Positions 16,371-26,157 are shown, counted from the stretch's first letter. The stretch: 45,558 nucleotides of DNA from an uncultured Prevotellaceae bacterium (GCA_902783625.1 CACZRN010000083.1:1-45558); one strand, 5' to 3'. The notes: generated from the letters alone by a model not told the origin. Translations and numbers: made by a program.

Positions 16371-16958
16371 TCAAACTCCTTCTTCCTCCTCGATATCGAC
16401 ACTCGACGAACTATTGTCGCCGTCGGTATCACGACTCATATCCTTAGTAATTGTCATATTTCCATTTCTGGATATCTTGACAATAAACGGTGTATACTCA
16501 TCGCTGCCTACTATGTCGGGCGACCCGATGCTGGCTGCAAAGTATGCATAGTCGCCTTCAGCCTTATCGAAGACAACACCAAGAATTGCATCGTTCCGGC
16601 GAGAACGTTCATCGATATACTGAGCAAAGTCCGACTTTAAAAAAGTGCGATCGAAGAACACACTTCCGTCACTGCGCACAATCTTCACATGTATCTTATT
16701 GTCGAAAAACTTATTTCCCAATCCATCATCGGCAAGAGGCAGCGACTCATCTGCTACCCTGCTAACGAGTACAGTGTATGCTGCGCCACCCCATTCCATG
16801 TCCATGGACTGTTCATAATCTCCGATACGTTGCGTCTGACGTGGCTTATCAACCGAAGGCTTTGCTATTATTATCTGATTAGGAGTCTCCTTCTTGCACG
16901 ATACGGCAAGCACACCGATAATGAATAGAGACAAGAATATACGACAGGTTGTTTTCAT
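16371..16958 (-). CDS. Lipoprotein, DUF4738-like
   Basis: Predicted lipoprotein of 195 residues: signal peptide with lipobox LAVSC, lipidated Cys21, followed by KKE. The body contains WGGAAYTVLVSRVADESLP and IKIVRSDGSVFFDR-type strands that I associate with the DUF4738 family of Bacteroidota lipoproteins. The C-terminus is a Ser- and Glu-rich tail (SSSSVDIEEEEGV). Function is unknown. A possible -7 element (TATTTTTG read on minus) lies at 16988-16981. Transcribed alone. Confidence 0.72.
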   Translation of the reverse strand: MKTTCRIFLSLFIIGVLAVSCKKETPNQIIIAKPSVDKPRQTQRIGDYEQSMDMEWGGAAYTVLVSRVADESLPLADDGLGNKFFDNKIHVKIVRSDGSVFFDRTFLKSDFAQYIDERSRRNDAILGVVFDKAEGDYAYFAASIGSPDIVGSDEYTPFIVKISRNGNMTITKDMSRDTDGDNSSSSVDIEEEEGV

Positions 16959-17173
16959 ATTTGTATTTTATTTAACTCGACAAAAATATGAAAAAAAAAT
17001 GAAAGGAAATAAACAATGGATTGGAAATTGTCCGTTTGTGCCTCTTTTTCCTCAAAATACCTGTCTTATGAGCAAAGGGAAAGGCATTTTATATACGGAT
17101 TTGTTATGTTTCAAAACGTCTTTTACAAAAGCTCGAGCTATCGCATTATTTTATCTCATTGCATTGCCATATA

Positions 17174-17257
17174 AAAATTTTGCTAGCAAAATTTTCATTA
17201 AAGAGCCTTTCTAATGCCATTAAAGTGCCCAGTTAACAACAAATTTGCTAGCAAATT
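17174..17257. repeat. Four-palindrome intergenic repeat, copy 3
   Basis: GCTAGC cores start at 17182 and 17247, again 65 bp apart, in AAAATTTTGCTAGCAAAATTTT and AAATTTGCTAGCAAATT. Inner boxes are ATTAAAGAGCCTTTCTAAT and the decayed ATTAAAGTGCCCAGTTAA. The rest of 16989-17340 contains no convincing gene. Confidence 0.8.
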
Positions 17258-17343
17258 ATTCTAGATACGACGGATGATAATATAATATTACGCGTTATTT
17301 ATTACCACATCAGGTTTAAAATATAGCACTGTTAGAAACGAAT

Positions 17344-17393
17344 GAGCCCCCACTAAAAGTGGAGGCTCTTGATCCCTCTACCACAATTGAGGG
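17344..17393 (-). terminator. Two hairpins downstream of the DUF4890-like gene
   Basis: CCCTC/GAGGG (17374-17378 with 17389-17393) and GAGCCCCCACT/AGTGGAGGCTC (17344-17354 with 17358-17368, one mismatch) lie 28 to 78 bp past the stop codon at 17422. The second is a strong stem but its U-tract on the minus strand is weak. Confidence 0.55.
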
Positions 17394-17421
17394 AATATCA
17401 TTGAGTTTTTGTGTGGTTCGA

Positions 17422-17919
17422 TTATTCAGCATTCTGCCTTTGCGGACGCTGACCGCGAGGGCGATTGCCACCCATATCTGGCCTGCGCTGGCGCATCTGG
17501 TTTCTGTCCTCAGTATATTTGGCAAATTGCTCCTCGGTCATAATTTTCTTAACCTCGGCTTCGTATGCCTTCTGCGTAGCTTCTGCTTTCTCTCTCATAG
17601 CCTGCATATCTTCACGGCTTGGACGCTCGAAAGGCTTGATTTCAGTATCCACTTTACCGCTTTTGGGCTGATTTGAAATATCACGCGGAGGGCGCTGGCC
17701 ACGCTGGCGACCAAAGTTCATGCTATCTGCATACTGAGTATTGAGTTCCTGAAGCTTTGCTTTCTGCTCTTCATTGAGTCCATAACGTTCAACCATGCGA
17801 TTAGTGCGCATGTTAATCATCTCTTTTTTGTCGAAGCGACGCTCCTGTCTGTTATCCTGAGCCTGAGCACAAACGCTCATGCCTAAAACAACTATTAAAG
17901 CAAAAATTGTCTGTTTCAT
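17422..17919 (-). CDS. Periplasmic DUF4890-like protein (Spy/CpxP-like layout)
   Basis: Exported 165-residue protein: signal peptide MKQTIFALIVVLGMSVCAQA, then a highly charged helical domain with NRMVERYGLNEEQKAKLQELN, the LNxEQxxKxxxLN pattern seen in Spy/CpxP-like chaperones and in DUF4890. The C-terminal third is rich in Arg, Gln, Pro and Gly (RQRRPDMGGNRPRGQRPQ). Such proteins are thought to bind unfolded envelope proteins or metals, but this is inference. It is divergent from the DUF4230 pair. Confidence 0.75.
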   Translation of the reverse strand: MKQTIFALIVVLGMSVCAQAQDNRQERRFDKKEMINMRTNRMVERYGLNEEQKAKLQELNTQYADSMNFGRQRGQRPPRDISNQPKSGKVDTEIKPFERPSREDMQAMREKAEATQKAYEAEVKKIMTEEQFAKYTEDRNQMRQRRPDMGGNRPRGQRPQRQNAE

Positions 17920-18050
17920 TTTTTCTTCTTTTTAATATGTTAAACTATTATTCTCGTTGCAACTAATAATATGACGATAACAATTTGAAAAAGTTTAAAG
18001 CAATATAGAAAATAATCGAAAATTTTTATTATATTTTCGCAAAAGAAAAG

Positions 18051-18058
18051 TAAATTTG
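18051..18058 (+). promoter_or_regulatory. -7 element for the DUF4230 pair
   Basis: TAAATTTG lies 28 bases before the start codon at 18087, giving a leader of roughly 23 bases. The -33 position holds a T-rich sequence rather than a clear TTTG. Confidence 0.5.
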
Positions 18059-18086
18059 CATGTGTAATATGTAATTTTATAGCATA

Positions 18087-18782
18087 ATGAAGTTTCACGT
18101 AAGAATCATACAAACTACGCTCGTTGTCCTATCTGCTGTATTCACAATGGGATGCGCGGGTAACGAAGAGAAGCAGGAAACAATATCTCGCAGTACATTA
18201 CCTCAACTGATAAGCCAGATACAGAAATGCTCTAAACTTTATACTACTGAATTTAAGGTACACAAAATTATCACCTACTACGACAACAAATCGATAAACG
18301 GTTCATTACTTGGAATGAAGATTAATTCTGAGCTGCCAATGAGTCAGCGCAAAATTGCCATACCTATGGACGCCACGCTAAAGACGTATATCGACTTGTC
18401 GAACTTCAACGAGTATAACATTTCTCTCGACGGCGACAAGATGGTAATCATGCTGCCAGAGCCATCTGTGACTATGACCAGTTCGAAAATCGATCATAAG
18501 AACATACGCCGTCATGTTGATTTCCTTCGTGGCAAATTCACCGACGAGGAACTCACGCGGATTGAAAACAACGGCAGGAATGCAATGATTGAGGAGATGT
18601 CAAGAATGGACATTATGGAAAAAGCACAACAAAGTGCAGCTAAAACATTGCTTCCGATTATAGCCAAATGTGGGTATAACTGTCAGAATGTTACAATCAC
18701 TTATGGCGCGGTAACACGTAAGAAAGATCTCAGAACCCTTTTAGAAAACACTGCCGAAAATGCCAAACAGATTATTAAATGA
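18087..18782 (+). CDS. DUF4230 family lipoprotein
   Basis: Protein of 231 residues with signal peptide and lipobox TMGC (Cys23). The DUF4230 domain fills most of the rest, with ELPMSQRKIAIPMDATLKTYIDL and INLPEPSV-type strands (here VIMLPEPSVTM), and a C-terminal helical region EEMSRMDIMEKAQQSAAKTLLP. The same domain follows in the next gene, which overlaps by 23 bp, so the two are paralogues expressed together. Function unknown; the lipoprotein signal puts this one at a membrane surface. Confidence 0.82.
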   Translation: MKFHVRIIQTTLVVLSAVFTMGCAGNEEKQETISRSTLPQLISQIQKCSKLYTTEFKVHKIITYYDNKSINGSLLGMKINSELPMSQRKIAIPMDATLKTYIDLSNFNEYNISLDGDKMVIMLPEPSVTMTSSKIDHKNIRRHVDFLRGKFTDEELTRIENNGRNAMIEEMSRMDIMEKAQQSAAKTLLPIIAKCGYNCQNVTITYGAVTRKKDLRTLLENTAENAKQIIK

Positions 18783-19377
18783 ACTGAAACGCTTCCTTGC
18801 AGGCACTACAGAACGCACACTACAAACAGCGGTTGTGGTGATAGTTGTTATTGCTACCCTCCTTTGGGGTTTGAAAAAAATTATCGACACCACACATATC
18901 GGTACAGTAACTCAATCAACCACAATCTCATCGCCAACGAGCATCAATTCTATAAAAGACATTGGAGAATGGGAATTCCTGACTATAAACAACGAGGAAC
19001 TGGTGGATACCGTCAGGCGTGGTCTTATCGGCAGCAGCGAACTAATAAGAATCTACTATGGGACACTTCGCCTTGGCATCAACCTGAACGATACCATAAG
19101 CGGATGGCTTAATGCCCACGGTGACACCATAGATGTCGTGATGCCAAGGATTAAGCTACTCGACACCGACTTTATCGACGAAGCTCGCACCGAAGCGTTC
19201 TATGAGACAGGGAAATGGAGTCCCGAAGAAATGAACAGTCTGTACAAGGTTGCAAAAAAGAAAATGATTGACCGGTGCATGACAAAAGAGAACATCGAAA
19301 TAGCACAGGAAAACGCCAAGGCACAAATGTATAATCTGCTAAACGGATTAGGGTATAACACCATCAATATTCAGTAG
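18760..19377 (+). CDS. DUF4230 family membrane-anchored protein
   Basis: Second DUF4230 copy, 205 residues. A membrane helix at about 22-40 (LQTAVVVIVVIATLLWGLK) replaces the lipobox of its neighbour. The domain contains LIRIYYGTLRLGINLND, then DVVMPRIKLLDTDFIDEARTE and the C-terminal helix with KAQMYNLLNGLGYNTINI. The start at 18760 lies inside the preceding gene (23-bp overlap) and is the only ATG that keeps the helix. The pairing of a lipoprotein and a transmembrane paralogue suggests they act together in the envelope; that is inference. Confidence 0.82.
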   Translation: MPNRLLNELKRFLAGTTERTLQTAVVVIVVIATLLWGLKKIIDTTHIGTVTQSTTISSPTSINSIKDIGEWEFLTINNEELVDTVRRGLIGSSELIRIYYGTLRLGINLNDTISGWLNAHGDTIDVVMPRIKLLDTDFIDEARTEAFYETGKWSPEEMNSLYKVAKKKMIDRCMTKENIEIAQENAKAQMYNLLNGLGYNTINIQ

Positions 19378-19423
19378 ATTATATATATTAACCACAAGGT
19401 TGTAAATCGCAATAGGATTAAAA

Positions 19424-19456
19424 CAAAAAAAATCTGACTTATTCACATAAGCCAGA
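19424..19456 (-). terminator. Intrinsic terminator of the predicted small RNA
   Basis: The 10-bp stem (19433-19442 with 19447-19456, one mismatch) has a TCAC loop and is followed on the minus strand by eight T residues (the A-run at 19424-19432). Confidence 0.75.
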
Positions 19457-19535
19457 CTCCATGAAAATCAACAAAAAACTTAATCATCTAATCGAATGTA
19501 TCTTCTTCTCCAAGAAAGATAGTTATCTTAGTTGG
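19424..19535 (-). ncRNA. Predicted stand-alone small RNA
   Basis: On the minus strand a TAAATTTG -7 element (19547-19540) is followed about 110 bases later by a strong terminator (stem TCTGGCTTAT/ATAAGTCAGA with one mismatch, then eight Us). Between them lie small hairpins, for example AAGATAACTATCTT. No good open frame exists: the only one is 14 codons without a well-placed ribosome-binding site. It is not the leader of a gene, since the next gene on this side is convergent. The class is not recognised. Confidence 0.45.
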
Positions 19536-19601
19536 TACGCAAATTTAAAGATTATCCCACAAAAGTGCAACCTTTTAGTTGACATTTTTTGTATTCTTAC
19601 A

Positions 19602-19617
19602 ATGCAATCGGTTGCAT
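19602..19617. promoter_or_regulatory. LacI-family-like operator palindrome
   Basis: ATGCAATCGGTTGCAT is a near-perfect dyad with the CG-centred shape of LacI/GalR-family operators. It sits in a gene-free stretch between the predicted small RNA and the nuo terminator, 55 bp upstream of the small-RNA promoter. No regulator gene of that family is present. The rest of 19620-19780 shows nothing recognisable. Confidence 0.3.
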
Positions 19618-19775
19618 GTCCGACGTGTAATAAGTAATATTCAAGATAAACATATACTTAAATGAAACAAAACACATCATTTAGTCGGATATAACGAACC
19701 ATTATGTAAGACATAAAGGCCTTGTTAATAACAGTCTATAAATCAATCATTTTTGTGGATAAGACATAAAGCATT

Positions 19776-19819
19776 ATATAAAAGACAGAGCGGATACCCA
19801 ATAAAGGCATCCGCTCTGT
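19776..19819 (-). terminator. Terminator of the nuo operon
   Basis: ACAGAGCGGAT (19785-19795) pairs perfectly with ATCCGCTCTGT (19809-19819), an 11-bp stem followed on the minus strand by CTTTTATATAA. It lies 22 bp past the nuoN stop. Confidence 0.85.
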
Positions 19820-19840
19820 AACTATTGAAAATAAATAGAT

Positions 19841-21262
19841 TTATACCATCGATGATAGCCAGTCGTATACACATGAGCACACTCCGAAGAGAGCTACGCC
19901 AGCTGTGCATAACGCAAGAGCTGTACGAGTGTAGCAGTCGCTACGGAATGTAGGAACAGGTGAATCGCTAGTCTTAATATACATTGCTTTTACAATGAGC
20001 AGATAATAGTAAAGCGACACCACTGTGTTGATCAAAGCTATAAATACTACTGCGTAAGCCCACCATGAACCTTCGCCGGCAGCTGCCATAAAGACAAAGA
20101 ACTTTGAGAACATTCCCGCAAACGGCGGTATACCTGCAAGCGAGAACAATGCCAGCGTCATAAGGAACGACAGTTTCGGATTTGTCTGATAGAATCCATT
20201 ATAGTCATCGATATCTGTCTTACCACCAGTCTTATGCTCAACGATATTAATCACAGTGAACACTGCCATGTTGGCAACAATGTAGATCAAGGTATAGTAC
20301 ATCAATGATGTCACTCCTGCCGCAGAGTTACCGACTACTGCAAGCATTATGTATCCCGCCTGTGAGATAGACGAGAATGCCATGAAACGCTTCAACTCGC
20401 TCTGACGGATTGCAAACAAATTAGCAATTGTTATTGACAAAACGATGACGATGTATAGTAACACCTCCCAATATTCTACCATCGGTGCAAAAACATGCAT
20501 CAATATAGTGCACAATGCAAACGCAGCGGCACCCTTGGAGATAACGCTCAAATAACCAGTCACAGCAGTAGGAGCACCTTGATAGGTGTCGGCTGTCCAG
20601 AAATGGAACGGAACAAGTGAGAGTTTAAAACCAAGTCCTGAGAAGAAGAACACCAGTCCAACTATTGAGAGAGGACTCACTGTCAACGCATTGGCGAAGT
20701 CGGAGAAATACATTGTCCCTGTCGCGCCATAGAGAAGTGAAATACCATAGAGCATCACACCACTCGAGAATGTTGCAGTGAGAATGTATTTCGCACCGGC
20801 TTCGGCGCTTTGCCGCTTCCATTTGTCCATTGCCACAAGGCATGCCATTGGCACACTGGCCATCTCAAGACCAAGGAAGAACATGAGGAAGTGACCAGAG
20901 CACATCATCATATACATACCAAGTAGCGTAGAAAGCACGAGCATATAGAACTCGCCTTCATTCTTGCTTACCGTATCAATCCATGGCTTTGCCATAATCG
21001 TGACAATCAAAGTACCGCCAGTGAGCATGAGCTTCATCGCTCCGGCTGCCTTCGACGACACATACAGCCCGGCAAAAGCTTCAGCAGGCTCAAGCGTCAT
21101 AGCGCAGATAACTGTCTGAACGAGCAACAACACTGCAACAAACGGATTGAACCACTTACGATTTGCCGAATGTGAAGAACAGAAATCGGCAATGAAAACT
21201 ATTATCAGAATGGCAACAAGCGATGCCTCTGGAATCATATTTAGAAATTGTCCGTAATTCAT
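19841..21262 (-). CDS. nuoN: NADH-quinone oxidoreductase subunit N
   Basis: One of three antiporter-like proton-pumping subunits in the membrane arm of respiratory complex I. The 473 residues form about 14 membrane helices. Family segments visible include [36 protein letters not shown] and [16 protein letters not shown]. It is the last gene of the nuo operon, 14 bp after nuoM, followed by the operon terminator. Confidence 0.95.
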   Translation of the reverse strand: MNYGQFLNMIPEASLVAILIIVFIADFCSSHSANRKWFNPFVAVLLLVQTVICAMTLEPAEAFAGLYVSSKAAGAMKLMLTGGTLIVTIMAKPWIDTVSKNEGEFYMLVLSTLLGMYMMMCSGHFLMFFLGLEMASVPMACLVAMDKWKRQSAEAGAKYILTATFSSGVMLYGISLLYGATGTMYFSDFANALTVSPLSIVGLVFFFSGLGFKLSLVPFHFWTADTYQGAPTAVTGYLSVISKGAAAFALCTILMHVFAPMVEYWEVLLYIVIVLSITIANLFAIRQSELKRFMAFSSISQAGYIMLAVVGNSAAGVTSLMYYTLIYIVANMAVFTVINIVEHKTGGKTDIDDYNGFYQTNPKLSFLMTLALFSLAGIPPFAGMFSKFFVFMAAAGEGSWWAYAVVFIALINTVVSLYYYLLIVKAMYIKTSDSPVPTFRSDCYTRTALALCTAGVALFGVCSCVYDWLSSMV

Positions 21263-21276
21263 ATCTTTCCTCCTTA

Positions 21277-22761
21277 TTACATTATTATATTATTAAGGAT
21301 AGGGCCAATTGCATCGGCGATGACATTGCTTGCCCACAGCGGAGCAACGCCAAGACCGGCTACACAGAAGATGAGACAGCAAACGGCAATGCGCTCGTCC
21401 CATGTGGCATCTGTCAGTTCGAGATAGTGTTTGTCTGCAACCTCGCCATAGAGAATCTTACCGACAACACGAAGAATGTAGACTGCCGTCACAACAATTG
21501 ACGTACAAGCGATGATTGTAGCAGTGCGATGGAACGCGTCAGCATTCTCAAAAGAACCAACGAATATGGACATCTCTGCAATAAAACCAGAGAAGCCAGG
21601 CAAACCGAGATTGGCAAGACCAGCGATAACATATCCTACCGAAAGGAATGGCATTACCTTCATAAGTCCACCAAGCTTGCGGATGTCACGAGTATGCGTA
21701 CGACCATATATCATACCGATAAGTGCAAAGAACAGAGCTGTCATAAGTCCATGAGACAACATCTGAAGTATTGCTCCTGTGCATGATGTCTTGGTCATCA
21801 TCAGCAAAGCGAACAGCACCAGTCCGCAGTGGCTAACCGAAGAATATGCATTTATATACTTCAGGTCAGTCTGAACGCATGCCGACAAAGCACCATAAAC
21901 AACAGAGATCGTTGTAAGGATGATAAATATCCAAGCCAATTCGTTTGCAGCCTCGGGCAACAGATACATTGCAACGCGGAAACATCCATATCCTCCGAGT
22001 TTCATCAGTACTCCTGCGTGAAGCATAGACACAGCTGTAGGCGCCGATGCATGACCATCAGGCGACCATGTGTGGAATGGGAATAATGCTCCAAGTACAC
22101 CGAATCCAATAAATATAAATGGGAAGAAAATCTTCTGGATATTCACTGGTATATTGTGCATCTGTGCTATCTCGTTAACATTCATCGTTGTAGCACCTGA
22201 GAAGTAATAAATTCCGAGGATTCCGAGAATGAGAAGAGCCGAACCACCCATAAGCATAAGGGTAAGTTTCATGGCTGAATACTCCTTATGTCCACTGCCC
22301 CATACTCCAATTAGCAGATACATAGGAATGAGAGCAACCTCATAAAACATAAACATAGTGAACATGTCTATGGAGATGAAGAACCCGAATACTCCAGTAG
22401 AGAGAAGAGTAAACCAAAGGAAATACTCCTTTGTGAGTGGCTTCAGCTGCCATGATGCAAACGTGCCCGTAAACACGATGATACTCGAAAGCAACAGCAT
22501 CACAACCGATATGCCGTCTACTCCCACTGCGTATGCAATGTTGAGAGGCTTAAACCAAGGGGTGCTATATGTCAGCAACATTGTATCGGTATTACCTGCC
22601 GCACGCTGCTGAATAAAATAAATAGTCAACCATATCGACAGCGCCAGTAAGCATGATGCACCGGCAACCATCACGCCACGCACTTGATTGAGGTTCTTGG
22701 CGAGCCAAAGACCTAAAAGCATCAAGGCGGGAATAACTACGAATAATGTTAATATACTCAT
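21277..22761 (-). CDS. nuoM: NADH-quinone oxidoreductase subunit M
   Basis: Antiporter-like membrane subunit of complex I, 494 residues with about 14 helices. Diagnostic segments are [36 protein letters not shown] and [16 protein letters not shown]; the glutamate in FYEVALIP corresponds to the conserved proton-pathway residue of this family. It lies between nuoL (12 bp upstream) and nuoN. Confidence 0.96.
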   Translation of the reverse strand: MSILTLFVVIPALMLLGLWLAKNLNQVRGVMVAGASCLLALSIWLTIYFIQQRAAGNTDTMLLTYSTPWFKPLNIAYAVGVDGISVVMLLLSSIIVFTGTFASWQLKPLTKEYFLWFTLLSTGVFGFFISIDMFTMFMFYEVALIPMYLLIGVWGSGHKEYSAMKLTLMLMGGSALLILGILGIYYFSGATTMNVNEIAQMHNIPVNIQKIFFPFIFIGFGVLGALFPFHTWSPDGHASAPTAVSMLHAGVLMKLGGYGCFRVAMYLLPEAANELAWIFIILTTISVVYGALSACVQTDLKYINAYSSVSHCGLVLFALLMMTKTSCTGAILQMLSHGLMTALFFALIGMIYGRTHTRDIRKLGGLMKVMPFLSVGYVIAGLANLGLPGFSGFIAEMSIFVGSFENADAFHRTATIIACTSIVVTAVYILRVVGKILYGEVADKHYLELTDATWDERIAVCCLIFCVAGLGVAPLWASNVIADAIGPILNNIIM

Positions 22762-22773
22762 AACTGCATGTGA

Positions 22774-24750
22774 TTAAATACAAAGTAATACCAATGTTAA
22801 TGCTACAGCACCTGTCATGAACCAAACGACATACTTTCTTACGTCGCCGCTCTGCCAAGGACGAATGCTTTCGCCGGCTTCGTTTGCACCCCACGCAAGG
22901 AAGTTGAATGTACCATCAACCACGTGACGGTCGAACCATGCTATTGGCGTAGACACACAGCGGAAGATGATACGATGGGTAACAAACTGCCAAATCTCGT
23001 CCTGATAGAAACGCTTGTAGGCTGCACGATGCAGACGAGGGAATGTCTTGTAGAGTTTATCGGCGACAGGCTGCTTTTCACCTTTATATATATATGTAGC
23101 CAGCAGAATGCTCAACACAGCAATAATAACGCTGGTAATGGCCACATTCTTATCGAGATTAATGTCATAAGCCTGTCCACTTGCAGAGATGAGCTGACCA
23201 AATCCCATCCAATGTCCGTTGATAGGCAGCCAACCGCATACGCAAGTGACTGCAGCAAGGAAGATGATTGGGAAGGTCATTGTCCAAGGTGCTTCGTGGG
23301 GAGTGTGATGAGCATGTACCTCTTTGTTCTCCGTTCCCCAGAAAATACCATAGTAGAGACGGAACATGTAGAATGCTGTCATTGCAGCGATGCCTGTCAT
23401 TATCCATCCCACAACAGGACTATACTGCATGCAAGCCGTGAGTATTTCGTCCTTCGAGAAGAATCCCGAGAATGGAGGTATACCGGCAATGGCCAGACAG
23501 CTGATGAGGAATGTGATATGGGTGATAGGCATATACTTGCGCAAACCTCCCATCATCTCCATCTCGTTACTGTGCACGGCATGAATGATACAACCTGCCC
23601 CGAGGAAGAGGCATGCCTTGAACATAGCATGAGTGAAGAGGTGGAACATGCCTGCCATATAGCCTAACTGTGCATGATTATCTAGCAAAGCATCACCATG
23701 TCCTGGCAGGCATACGCCCAATGCTACCATCATAAATGCAATTTGCGAAATGGTAGAGAACGCCAAGACACGCTTGATATCGCTCTGTGCACAAGCAACA
23801 GCGGCAGCATAGAATGCGGTAAATACACCAACCCAGACAATGATTGACATTGTTTCGGGGGCATACTGAATCCACAACGGGAACATACGTGCAACTTGAT
23901 ATACACCTGCAACGACCATCGTTGCTGCATGTATGAGTGCAGAGACAGGAGTCGGACCTTCCATAGCGTCGGGAAGCCAGATATGCAATGGGAACATTGC
24001 TGACTTACCGGCACCACCGATAAACATTAGTGTAAGAGCTGTTGGCAGAATGAATGCTCCTGCTGCCAATGCCTTTGTCATATTACCTTCAATAAACGGT
24101 GTAGTCCCCTGCCCCATTGTTATATCACCGGCAAACGAGAAACTGAACGATTCTGTATAGAATCCAAAGATCAGGATACCAATCAGGAAGAACATATCAG
24201 CAAAACGTGTGACGATGAACGCCTTCTTTGAGGCAGCAATGGCTGGCTTCAGAGGATAGTAGAACCCGATGAGCAGATAAGAAGAAACACCTACAAGCTC
24301 CCAGAACAGATACATCTGGAAGATGTTTGTAGCCACAACAAGTCCGAGCATTGACATCGTGAACAATGAAAGGAACGCATAGTAGCGCTGGAATCCTTTT
24401 TCACCATGCATATATCCAAAAGAATAAATGTGCACCATGAAACTGACAGTGGAAATTACAATCAGCATGATGACACTTATCGGATCAAGCAAAATGCCAA
24501 GGTCGAAATGCAGTGAACCTAATGGGAGCCATGTGAAATTGTAAGGCACAATTGTATTGAAGATGCCTTCGGCATTACGTGCAGCCGAAAAGTACTGGAA
24601 AGCAGTGACATAACTGAGCACCGTCACGATACCAAGCGAAGTCGTACCAATTATTCCAGCTGCTTTATGCGACATCTTCATTCCGCAAAGTCCAAGAAGT
24701 AAGAACGAGAACAGCGGGAGCAGAAGTATCAGAATTGTATATTCGTACAT
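22774..24750 (-). CDS. nuoL: NADH-quinone oxidoreductase subunit L
   Basis: Largest antiporter-like subunit, at the far end of the membrane arm of complex I. The 658 residues include the usual 14-helix core with LFWELVGVSSYLLIGFYYP, MFPLHIWLPDAMEGPTPVSA and DIKRVLAFSTISQIAFMM, plus the C-terminal lateral helix region and final anchor helix ending LTLVLLCI. Gene order K-L-M-N is the standard one. The gap to nuoK is 29 bp. Confidence 0.97.
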   Translation of the reverse strand: MYEYTILILLLPLFSFLLLGLCGMKMSHKAAGIIGTTSLGIVTVLSYVTAFQYFSAARNAEGIFNTIVPYNFTWLPLGSLHFDLGILLDPISVIMLIVISTVSFMVHIYSFGYMHGEKGFQRYYAFLSLFTMSMLGLVVATNIFQMYLFWELVGVSSYLLIGFYYPLKPAIAASKKAFIVTRFADMFFLIGILIFGFYTESFSFSFAGDITMGQGTTPFIEGNMTKALAAGAFILPTALTLMFIGGAGKSAMFPLHIWLPDAMEGPTPVSALIHAATMVVAGVYQVARMFPLWIQYAPETMSIIVWVGVFTAFYAAAVACAQSDIKRVLAFSTISQIAFMMVALGVCLPGHGDALLDNHAQLGYMAGMFHLFTHAMFKACLFLGAGCIIHAVHSNEMEMMGGLRKYMPITHITFLISCLAIAGIPPFSGFFSKDEILTACMQYSPVVGWIMTGIAAMTAFYMFRLYYGIFWGTENKEVHAHHTPHEAPWTMTFPIIFLAAVTCVCGWLPINGHWMGFGQLISASGQAYDINLDKNVAITSVIIAVLSILLATYIYKGEKQPVADKLYKTFPRLHRAAYKRFYQDEIWQFVTHRIIFRCVSTPIAWFDRHVVDGTFNFLAWGANEAGESIRPWQSGDVRKYVVWFMTGAVALTLVLLCI

Positions 24751-24779
24751 GATTCTTTTGTAGTTTTAATAAAACAAAT

Positions 24780-25088
24780 TTACCACTTCATATTCTCAAT
24801 ACTGTTCACCTGATCGCTATGGAAGTTGCGGTAAACATTAATGATTATTGCGATAGCGACAGCTGTTTCCGCAGCGCTCACTCCAATAGAGAAGAGTGAG
24901 AAGAAGAAACCTTCGAACTGTCCCGGGAAGAGGAATCGGTTGAGAACAGCAAAGTTCATATCAACCGCATTAAGTATCAATTCAACAGAGATAAGCATTG
25001 CAACGAGGTTACGACGAGTAACGAACCCGAAGAAGCCTATGAAAAACAAAAGTGCACTTAGCACCAAAAAGCACTCAACAGGTATCAT
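24780..25088 (-). CDS. nuoK: NADH-quinone oxidoreductase subunit K
   Basis: Small three-helix membrane subunit of complex I. With the start placed at 25088 the protein is 102 residues (MIPVECFLVLSALLFFIGFFG), the normal length. This start has a GGAGG sequence at 25096-25100 and forms an ATGA overlap with the nuoJ stop, whereas an upstream in-frame ATG at 25133 would add 15 unrelated residues. The conserved membrane glutamates are in SVELILNAVDMNF and in SAAETAVAIAI. Confidence 0.95.
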   Translation of the reverse strand: MIPVECFLVLSALLFFIGFFGFVTRRNLVAMLISVELILNAVDMNFAVLNRFLFPGQFEGFFFSLFSIGVSAAETAVAIAIIINVYRNFHSDQVNSIENMKW

Positions 25089-25606
25089 TTCTTGTCCTCC
25101 TTTCTTGCAATCATTATACCACCGATTATACATGCCAAAAGGAAAATAGAAATAAATTCGAACGGCAACACGTACTGATACTTATCAGAACCTACAAGCG
25201 CCGTACCAATTGTCTCCATTGGCACCTCCATATCGGGTATCTGTGCGAAATTATCAATAAACTTATTCTTTAATAAAATAGCAACTACAACTACTAACCC
25301 GACAAGTGCAGCAAGCGCTCCAGTGATAATTCGTGAGCACTTCAAACGCTCTTGGAATCCTTGTAACGTCTGCTTTGACACAAGCTGTATTGCAAAGATG
25401 TACAACATTGTTATACCTCCGGCATATACAGCAATCTGAGCAGCACCAAGGAATGTATAGTCGAGCAGGAAATAAATGCCTGCCACGCCAAAGAGGACAA
25501 ACAGAAGGTATGTCGCAGCCCTCATGATTCTCTTTGTGGTCACACACATAATGGCAGAGCCAATAATGACAACAGCCAATATGCAAAACATTACAACATT
25601 TGCCAT
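25085..25606 (-). CDS. nuoJ: NADH-quinone oxidoreductase subunit J
   Basis: Membrane subunit of complex I, 173 residues with five helices. The segments ALYLLFVLFGVAGIYFLLDYTFLGAAQIAVYAGGI (here from AATYLLFVLFG onward) include the conserved pi-bulge helix and the motif YAGGITMLYIFAI. It lies 6 bp downstream of nuoI and overlaps nuoK by 4 bp, indicating coupled translation. Confidence 0.94.
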   Translation of the reverse strand: MANVVMFCILAVVIIGSAIMCVTTKRIMRAATYLLFVLFGVAGIYFLLDYTFLGAAQIAVYAGGITMLYIFAIQLVSKQTLQGFQERLKCSRIITGALAALVGLVVVVAILLKNKFIDNFAQIPDMEVPMETIGTALVGSDKYQYVLPFEFISIFLLACIIGGIMIARKEDKK

Positions 25607-25612
25607 ATCCTT

Positions 25613-26146
25613 CTACTTTGTTTTAGTGTTAAACTTACCGATTGTAAGCTCAGCGCCGCCATCAATAAGATTGGGCAGTGAACCGCCTTCGTAAACTTCC
25701 TTGTCGAGGTGAAGCACGAGGGCATCTCGGTCGAATACTGCATTCTCAAAATCGTTAGTAAACTCGATGGCATCGAAGTTACATGCATTGGTGCACAACT
25801 GGCAGAACATGCAGTCGCCGAGATCATACTGATAGTCGTCGAGCACTTTCTTCTTCTTTCCCGTCTCGGGATCTTCTGCCATGTGAGACGTAATCTTGAT
25901 TGTACCATTCGGACATGTCTTCTCACACAACGTGCAAGCCGTGCACTTATACGATCCGTCTTCGTTGCGCTTAAACACAAGACGGCCACGATGGCGCTTG
26001 GCAACATGAAGCGTAGTCTTACGATTTTCCGGATACTGTTCGGTTGACTTCGGGGTGAAATACTCTTTGAGAGTGACTTTCATTCCCGTGGCCAATGTCT
26101 TCATCGCATCCGCTATCTCTCCAAAATATGATTTATTCTGTTCCAT
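25613..26146 (-). CDS. nuoI: NADH-quinone oxidoreductase subunit I
   Basis: Ferredoxin-like subunit carrying clusters N6a and N6b that pass electrons to NuoB. The 177 residues have two 4Fe-4S motifs: C68, C71, C74 with C78 (CTACTLCEKTCP), and C112, C115, C118 with C122 (CMFCQLCTNAC). An N-terminal segment with TLATGMKVTLKEYFTP probably lies on the membrane. It follows nuoH by 11 bp. All eight cysteines are present, so both clusters should form. Confidence 0.95.
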   Translation of the reverse strand: MEQNKSYFGEIADAMKTLATGMKVTLKEYFTPKSTEQYPENRKTTLHVAKRHRGRLVFKRNEDGSYKCTACTLCEKTCPNGTIKITSHMAEDPETGKKKKVLDDYQYDLGDCMFCQLCTNACNFDAIEFTNDFENAVFDRDALVLHLDKEVYEGGSLPNLIDGGAELTIGKFNTKTK

Positions 26147-26157
26147 ATCTTTTCTCC

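Noticed and set aside
22924..23667. 247-codon plus-strand open frame inside nuoL
   Set aside because: Antisense shadow of nuoL with no domain or promoter.
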